Below are positions 6,424 to 10,348 of a stretch of 10,348 nucleotides of DNA, piece by piece. Made by a program: the position numbers and the translations under genes. Location of the stretch: positions 1-10,348 of the forward strand of contig JAJQAW010000387.1 in assembly GCA_021203585.1 (NCBI GenBank), given 5' to 3'. The DNA comes from Rikenellaceae bacterium (lineage in GTDB: Bacteria > Bacteroidota > Bacteroidia > Bacteroidales > Rikenellaceae). Every line of letters starts with the position of its first letter. Position 1 is the first letter of the stretch. The notes under the pieces were generated by a model that had not been told where the DNA came from, ran no database searches, and worked only from the letters and a program-made list of their open reading frames with translations.

Positions 6424-7362
6424 ATGCGTATTTTTTTACTGATGCAATCGGCCGAAGAACTGCAGCAAATGGCCGATTCTCTATCCTACGGATTTACGGC
6501 TAAAATCAAGGAGTTTTCGGCCATGACCTTCGACCAGATGCTGCAATCCGCCACTCACGGAATCATGCATTTGGCCATCAAGCTTGTGCTCTGTCTAGTG
6601 GTATTTTACTTCGGCAAAAAAGCCGTGGGGTTGATGGACCGGCTGCTCCGTAAGTTTATAGTCCGCAGAAAGGTCGATCCGACGGTCATTCAATTTTTAC
6701 TGAATCTACTGCGGGTGGTTTATTGGATTCTGCTGGTCGGTATTCTGATTTACATCCTGGGCATCCGGACCACTACCTTCGTGGCCCTGTTTGCCTCGGC
6801 CGGTTTGGCTTTCGGGGTAGCATTGAGCGGCACGTTGCAGAATTTTGCGGGAGGGGTTATGATATTGCTTTTCAAGCCTTTCCGGGTAGGTGATTTCATC
6901 GAAGCGCAGGGACAATCGGGAACGGTAATCGATATCACCATCACCAATACCGTCATCACGACCTCCGACAATAAGACGATTTACTTGCCCAATGGGGCGA
7001 CCTCTACCGGTGTGGTGAATAATTATTCGCAACAACCCACGCGCCGCGTAGAGTGGGTTTTCGGAATCGCATACGGAAACGATTACCACCGTGCGCGGTC
7101 CGTTTTATCCAATTTACTGCAGCAAGATAACCGGGTACTCAGCCAACCCGCTCCGTTTATCGGACTGAAAGAATTGGGAGACAGTAGTGTCCGTATTGTG
7201 GTGCGGGCCTGGGTTCAAGCGGCCGATTATTGGGGTGTTTTTTTCGATCTGAATGAAAAGGTGTATACCACCTTCCCGCAGGAGAATCTGTCCATTCCCT
7301 TCCCGCAATTGGAGGTACATGTTCATGGCGCCAATTCCACGGAGAAGGAGGGGAAAAATTAA
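6424..7362 (+). CDS. MscS-family small-conductance mechanosensitive channel
   Basis: An inner-membrane channel that opens under membrane tension and releases solutes after osmotic down-shock. It has 312 residues, slightly longer than E. coli MscS (286). An amphipathic N-terminal part (1-45) precedes TM1 (about 46-64) and TM2 (about 93-113). The Ala/Gly-rich pore helix TM3 (about 118-150) includes FASAGLAFGVALSGTLQNF and ends in FKPFRVGDFIE, the family hallmark. The beta domain follows, with IYLPNG (186-191) and NNYS (199-202), and a C-terminal alpha/beta domain ending in IPFPQLEVH (291-299). The last 12 residues are polar. I chose the ATG at 6424 because the promoter overlaps a TTG at 6397; the ATG at 6442 is an alternative that would shorten it by 6 residues. 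No terminator is visible between its stop and the tRNA-Thr. Confidence 0.95.
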   Translation: MRIFLLMQSAEELQQMADSLSYGFTAKIKEFSAMTFDQMLQSATHGIMHLAIKLVLCLVVFYFGKKAVGLMDRLLRKFIVRRKVDPTVIQFLLNLLRVVYWILLVGILIYILGIRTTTFVALFASAGLAFGVALSGTLQNFAGGVMILLFKPFRVGDFIEAQGQSGTVIDITITNTVITTSDNKTIYLPNGATSTGVVNNYSQQPTRRVEWVFGIAYGNDYHRARSVLSNLLQQDNRVLSQPAPFIGLKELGDSSVRIVVRAWVQAADYWGVFFDLNEKVYTTFPQENLSIPFPQLEVHVHGANSTEKEGKN

Positions 7363-7423
7363 AAAATACCTGAAATGAACGAAAAAAGAGTTCGGAATTG
7401 TATTATTATTCGCAGATTTTTCT

Positions 7424-7431
7424 CATTTTTG
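7424..7431 (+). promoter_or_regulatory. Possible -7 element for tRNA-Thr
   Basis: CATTTTTG followed by C is one mismatch from TAnnTTTG and lies 29 bases before the tRNA. No well-spaced TTTG is present (TTG at 7398-7400 is 23 bases away), so this is tentative; read-through from the MscS gene is the alternative. Confidence 0.35.
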
Positions 7432-7460
7432 CACCCGCGGAAGGTTCATTTTCCGCACTT

Positions 7461-7533
7461 GCCGCAATAGCTCAGTCGGTAGAGCACTTCATTCGTAATG
7501 AAGGGGTCCGGGGTTCGAGTCCCCGTCGCGGCT
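7461..7533 (+). tRNA. tRNA-Thr (anticodon CGU)
   Basis: A 73-nt cloverleaf. The D-arm is GCTC-AGTCGGTA-GAGC. The anticodon arm CTTCA-TTCGTAA-TGAAG has CGT at 7494-7496, reading Thr codon ACG. The T-arm is CGGGG-TTCGAGT-CCCCG. The acceptor stem GCCGCAA pairs with TCGCGGC except for an A-C mismatch at the sixth pair (positions 6 and 67). The discriminator is T and no CCA is encoded. It is followed by a strong terminator at 7585-7616. Confidence 0.93.
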
Positions 7534-7584
7534 CAGGTTTTAAAGCATGGATTGCGAAGCAAACACTTTAAAAAGAAAGAATAA

Positions 7585-7616
7585 AGAGAACCATGAGAGC
7601 ATGGTTCTCTTTTTTA
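7585..7616 (+). terminator. Intrinsic terminator after tRNA-Thr
   Basis: AGAGAACCATG (7585-7595) pairs perfectly with CATGGTTCTCT (7600-7610) around an AGAG loop, followed by T residues (7611-7615). A residues before the stem could make it work in both directions. Confidence 0.85.
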
Positions 7617-7969
7617 TTGAGCTTCAAATTACACGATTTTGTAAAAGTTGACTGGTTTCACGATTGTGTTACGAAAAATCTCGAGATCGATCGGCCGGCC
7701 AGTAGAATACCTTATCATTGAACGTCCGTAGGTTTTGATCTACTGCCTGCTATCCGTCCAACAAGTTGACGTTCCCATCTCCCGTCCCGCTATTTGCCGT
7801 CGCGGAAAAATTCATTGTAAATTCCGCGGTCCGGCACGATTGACTTGCAGAACTTCTCCCGGCTTTCACCTTCGGAGATTTAGGTTTCCGATATACGTTA
7901 GGATACAGTGCAATAGTTTACATTACCAGCACAAAAACAGCCAATTAATTTCTCCATGTCGGTTATCGG
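7617..7969. other. 353-base intergenic region, no gene seen
   Basis: No frame with family features. A hairpin GCGGAA (7801-7806) with TTCCGC (about 7821-7826) lacks a T-tract. A 7-bp tandem repeat TCGGTTA occurs at 7959-7972 and includes the gadB stop codon. No convincing terminator for the gadB transcript is visible here, which is unusual beside the strong ones elsewhere in the window. Confidence 0.4.
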
Positions 7970-9364
7970 TTATCCGTGGTGAAATCCGCCTTTTTGTTCG
8001 TTGGGTAGTCCGTGGCAGGCCGGATTTTTACGGAAGTAATCGATACAGCGGTGCAGGTCCGCGATGAATAATTCCGCCGAATCGCGGCTGAATCCGTGTC
8101 GGATCAGGACTCGTTGAATCACCATATCCTGACAATTGGCCGGAAGGGTATAGGAGGCAATTTGCCATCCCCGCATGCGCATCCGGTCGGATAAATCATA
8201 CAGGTTAAATCCCGGAGCGGCTTCTTTCTTCAACATCCAGGCCGCTCCCGGTATCGCGGAACTTCCGTCGTACAGGATATCGAATAACCCGGTTTTTTCC
8301 ACTTCCCGGGCAATGTAAATCCCGTGCTCCAAACAAGCCTGTTGAATGCGGGCATATCCTTTTTTACCATTGCGGAGTAGGTTGTAGTACTGCGCGATGA
8401 TCTGTCCGCCGGGTCTTGAAAAGTTGAGGGCGAATGTGGGCAGTTCTCCGCCGAGGTAATTGACATTGAAGATCAACTCTTCCGGTAGATCGCTTTCCTC
8501 CCGCCAAACGACCCAGCCCACACCCAACGGTGAAAGTCCGAATTTGTGTCCGGAGGCGTTGATCGATTTGACGCGCGGCAGCCGGAAATTCCAGAGGAGA
8601 TCCGGTTGGATAAAGGGTGCGATAAAGCCGCCGCTGGCCGCATCTACGTGTACCGGAATATCCAGTCCCGTTTCTTTTTCATATTGGTCCAACGCTTGGC
8701 ATACGGCTTCGACATCTTCGTATTGCAAGGTAAAGGTGACTCCGAAGGTGGGCACTACACCGATCGTGTTTTCGTCTACCCGTTTGATTACTTCTTCGGG
8801 ACTCATCAGCAACCGGTTGTGCTCCATGGGGATTTCCCGTAATTCCACATCGAAATAGCGGGCGAACTTGTGCCAGCAGATTTGCACCGGTCCCGTGATG
8901 AGGTTGGGTTTATCGCTGGGCTTTCCGGCTGCCTGGCGCTTCTTACGCCACCGCCATTTCAAGGCCAAACCGCCCAGCATGGCTGCTTCGCTCGAGCCGG
9001 TGGTCGAACAGCCGATCGTGGTACTACTGGCCAGGGAATTCCACAAAGCCGCCAGCATATGAACGCATCGGCTCTCGATCTCCGCCGTCTGCGGGTATTC
9101 GTCCTTGTCGATCATGTTTTTGTCGATGCAGGCATCCATAATCTTCCGAATGTACGGATCGGCATAGGTCTGGCAAAAGGTAGCCAGATTCTGCCTGGCA
9201 TTCCCGTCCAGCAACAATTCGTCCAGAATCAAATCGGTAATCACCGAGGGATCGGAAACATCCTCCGGCATTTTGAATTTGGGAATGTTTTCCATGGCCG
9301 GGTATTGCGCGTACGTGTCGTATTCATTTTCCGGCGTGAATTCCTTAATTTTGTGTAACGGCAT
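7970..9364 (-). CDS. gadB: Glutamate decarboxylase (PLP-dependent)
   Basis: Converts glutamate to GABA and CO2 and consumes a cytoplasmic proton, a main enzyme of glutamate-dependent acid resistance. It has 464 residues, almost the length of E. coli GadB (466). Visible features are the family N-terminus, the [13 protein letters not shown] block (118-130), the PLP-site DAASGG (241-246) and the Schiff-base lysine Lys274 in [11 protein letters not shown] (267-277). The C-terminal tail ends GGFHHG. In E. coli GadB, the penultimate His465 closes the active site at neutral pH; His463 here holds the same position, so pH-gated autoinhibition is plausible. The gene is last in a minus-strand cluster, 6 bases after a 78-residue ORF and without a Shine-Dalgarno, which suggests coupled translation. 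No gadC antiporter or glutaminase is in the window, though one could lie outside. Confidence 0.97.
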   Translation of the reverse strand: MPLHKIKEFTPENEYDTYAQYPAMENIPKFKMPEDVSDPSVITDLILDELLLDGNARQNLATFCQTYADPYIRKIMDACIDKNMIDKDEYPQTAEIESRCVHMLAALWNSLASSTTIGCSTTGSSEAAMLGGLALKWRWRKKRQAAGKPSDKPNLITGPVQICWHKFARYFDVELREIPMEHNRLLMSPEEVIKRVDENTIGVVPTFGVTFTLQYEDVEAVCQALDQYEKETGLDIPVHVDAASGGFIAPFIQPDLLWNFRLPRVKSINASGHKFGLSPLGVGWVVWREESDLPEELIFNVNYLGGELPTFALNFSRPGGQIIAQYYNLLRNGKKGYARIQQACLEHGIYIAREVEKTGLFDILYDGSSAIPGAAWMLKKEAAPGFNLYDLSDRMRMRGWQIASYTLPANCQDMVIQRVLIRHGFSRDSAELFIADLHRCIDYFRKNPACHGLPNEQKGGFHHG

Positions 9365-9370
9365 AATCGA

Positions 9371-9607
9371 TTATTTTTTTAGGTTCGGTTTCGGTAGTTG
9401 CGTTTCGTCCGTTAGTTCTCCATATTCCGACGGCCAGATGTCGGTGATCCCGTTCCAACCTTCGTAATTCGAGCCCTCATCGTTCAGATCGGCACTCATC
9501 AGATCCCTTCTGGTGATTCCCTGTCGGGGATTGATCTCGACAAATTCCGAGTATTGCGGATTATCGACCGGCCGGTCCGGACCCTCCGAATTTCCATGCT
9601 TGACCAT
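9371..9607 (-). CDS. Uncharacterised small acidic protein between doxX and gadB
   Basis: A 78-residue ORF I do not recognise. It starts with ATG (9605-9607) 2 bases after the doxX stop and ends 6 bases before the gadB ATG, so its place in a translationally coupled series is the best evidence that it is real. The sequence has no signal peptide, no membrane helix and no cysteine. It has 15 acidic and 8 basic residues. Notable stretches are GPDRPVDNPQYSEFVEINP (9-27), ITRRDLM (31-37) and the aromatic- and Gly-rich DEGSNYEGWNGITDIW (43-58), which look like conserved, folded-protein text. A longer frame upstream of the ATG merely overlaps doxX and is not used. It could be a cytoplasmic partner of GadB or DoxX, but this rests on position only. 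Confidence 0.75.
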   Translation of the reverse strand: MVKHGNSEGPDRPVDNPQYSEFVEINPRQGITRRDLMSADLNDEGSNYEGWNGITDIWPSEYGELTDETQLPKPNLKK

Positions 9608-9609
9608 GC

Positions 9610-10041
9610 TTATCCCAGTTTGAGTCTTTTTCCCCAGAGATGGTCCAGCGAATATCGACCGGCTCCGGTAAAGAATAAAGAGATGAAAATGAACATATAC
9701 AGCAGCGGGGATTCGACTTCTTGAAATACGGAAAGATCGTGAGCGGTAAAGGCTGCTACGGCCATGCCGAAGATGAGCGGAAGAACGGCCAGTCGAGTAA
9801 AAAGACCTACGATCAGGAAGACCGCGCAACCGAATTCCGCAAAAATGATCAGCAGCAGGGATACTTTGGGACCTAACCCGAGCGGGTCGGCAAAAGAGTG
9901 TGACAATTCTGAAAAATGTTGCATTTTGGCCACTCCGTGGGTCATGATGAAAATGCCTGCGGCCAAGCGCAGGATCAGCACTCCGATAGAGTACCCTTTT
10001 TCATTGGTCAGCCACTGAAACAATGGGGTTAAAAAAGACAT
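9610..10041 (-). CDS. DoxX-family membrane protein
   Basis: A 143-residue, four-helix inner-membrane protein. DoxX-family members have been linked to quinone or thiosulfate oxidation and to redox and thiol stress, but most, including this type, have no assigned reaction. Predicted helices are at about 18-38 (with LRLAAGIFIMTHGVAKM, the family's first-helix signature), 60-80, 84-100 and 112-127. A polar loop, HFSELSHSFADPLGLGPK, lies between the first two. It is first of a compact series with a 78-residue ORF (2-base gap) and gadB. The start codon lies inside the 3' arm of a 12-bp inverted repeat, and codons 2-4 (TCT TTT TTA) form the T-rich tail of that repeat, so expression may be controlled there. 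No clear promoter is visible in the 50 bases upstream. Confidence 0.9.
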   Translation of the reverse strand: MSFLTPLFQWLTNEKGYSIGVLILRLAAGIFIMTHGVAKMQHFSELSHSFADPLGLGPKVSLLLIIFAEFGCAVFLIVGLFTRLAVLPLIFGMAVAAFTAHDLSVFQEVESPLLYMFIFISLFFTGAGRYSLDHLWGKRLKLG

Positions 10042-10070
10042 AGCATCCGGTTTATAATCCGGATGCTATG
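10034..10070 (-). terminator. Terminator-like hairpin overlapping the doxX start codon
   Basis: A perfect 12-bp inverted repeat (10039-10050 and 10059-10070) around the 8-base loop, followed on the minus strand by TCTTTTTT. It has all parts of an intrinsic terminator for the AlaX-like gene, but its 3' arm contains the doxX ATG (10039-10041) and the T-run encodes the start of DoxX. It could be a simple terminator with doxX started from a promoter I do not see, an attenuator, or a start-codon-masking element. Confidence 0.65.
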
Positions 10071-10091
10071 CAAAAGCTGTGCTTGTATCGA

Positions 10092-10348
10092 TTATCGGCT
10101 ATGGAATTTAAAACGTACCCGCAGAATCCCTTCCGCGCAGTCCGCCGATACAATCCGCAAGGGAGGAATTTCGGAAGTGTTTTCCACGTGTTGACCGATA
10201 CATGGGCAGGCGTCGTAAGAGCCGATCCGAACGATCCGTACCCGGTCTCCGGCCTCTTCCGGTAAACGGTCCGGGTTGAAGCGCTCCAGGGCCTCTTTCC
10301 GGCCGAGGAATTCTTCCGTAACGGGGAGGGCCTGCGACAAGACCCGGT
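10092..10348 (-). CDS. AlaX-like alanyl-tRNA editing domain protein, C-terminal part (cut by window edge)
   Basis: The frame is open from the right edge with no upstream stop, so at least 85 residues of the C-terminal part are present and the N-terminal part is outside the window; a TTG at 10340 is not taken as the start. The segment RIVRIGSYDACPCIGQHVENTSEI matches the second half of the tRNA_SAD editing domain of AlaRS and stand-alone AlaX proteins, which remove serine or glycine wrongly joined to tRNA-Ala. The zinc ligands of the C-x-x-x-H motif are present as CIGQH, whereas most family members read CGGTH. The other zinc motif (HxxxH) would be in the missing part. A related SAD-domain protein cannot be excluded. 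It lies 50 bases upstream of doxX on the same strand. Confidence 0.7.
   Translation of the reverse strand, partial: RVLSQALPVTEEFLGRKEALERFNPDRLPEEAGDRVRIVRIGSYDACPCIGQHVENTSEIPPLRIVSADCAEGILRVRFKFHSR

Noticed and set aside
9608..9829. 74-codon N-terminal extension of the small ORF before gadB
   Set aside because: Arg- and Ser-rich text that is an out-of-frame reading of doxX.
1..10348. CRISPR array, insertion sequence, prophage or toxin-antitoxin system
   Set aside because: No spaced direct repeats, transposase, integrase, or paired small toxin-like genes were found on either strand.

Overview
The window looks like chromosomal DNA from a Bacteroidota bacterium, most likely Bacteroidales. 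The basis is the promoter grammar (repeated TAnnTTTG boxes, in one case with TTTG exactly 19 bases upstream), the near absence of Shine-Dalgarno sequences, and Bacteroidota-like protein sequences for PRPP synthetase, EngB, OsmC and RarA. No genus is assigned. I see no phage, transposon, CRISPR or other mobile-element signature.

Layout. Positions 1-181 hold a strongly folded RNA with its own intrinsic terminator; it is not matched to a known family. Positions 182-1000 have no convincing protein gene but contain a possible small transcript ending in a strong terminator at 705-732. A complete minus-strand tRNA-Ser(GCU) unit follows (promoter, gene, terminator). Next comes a minus-strand pair, engB then prs. 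On the plus strand lie an OsmC-family gene with an apparent one-base frameshift, then rarA followed 6 bases later by a YqaA/DedA-type membrane protein gene. Between that gene and a convergent PPOX-fold flavoprotein gene lie a terminator and a 22-bp palindrome. An MscS-family channel gene diverges from the PPOX gene and is followed by tRNA-Thr(CGU) with a terminator. The right end is a minus-strand cluster: an AlaX-like gene (cut by the window edge), doxX, a 78-residue uncharacterised ORF, and gadB.

Functions. The left and middle parts are housekeeping: PRPP supply, ribosome assembly, stalled-fork processing, two tRNAs, peroxide defence and osmotic protection. The right-hand doxX-orf78-gadB cluster has 2-base and 6-base gaps. 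It links glutamate decarboxylase (cytoplasmic acid resistance and GABA formation) to a small membrane protein and an acidic, soluble-looking small protein. No gadC antiporter or glutaminase gene is visible in the window.

Points most worth a second look: the G7 run that breaks osmC one base before its catalytic Cys codon; a terminator-like hairpin whose arm contains the doxX start codon and whose T-tract encodes the first DoxX residues; the uncharacterised ORF locked between doxX and gadB; and the unassigned structured RNA at the left edge.
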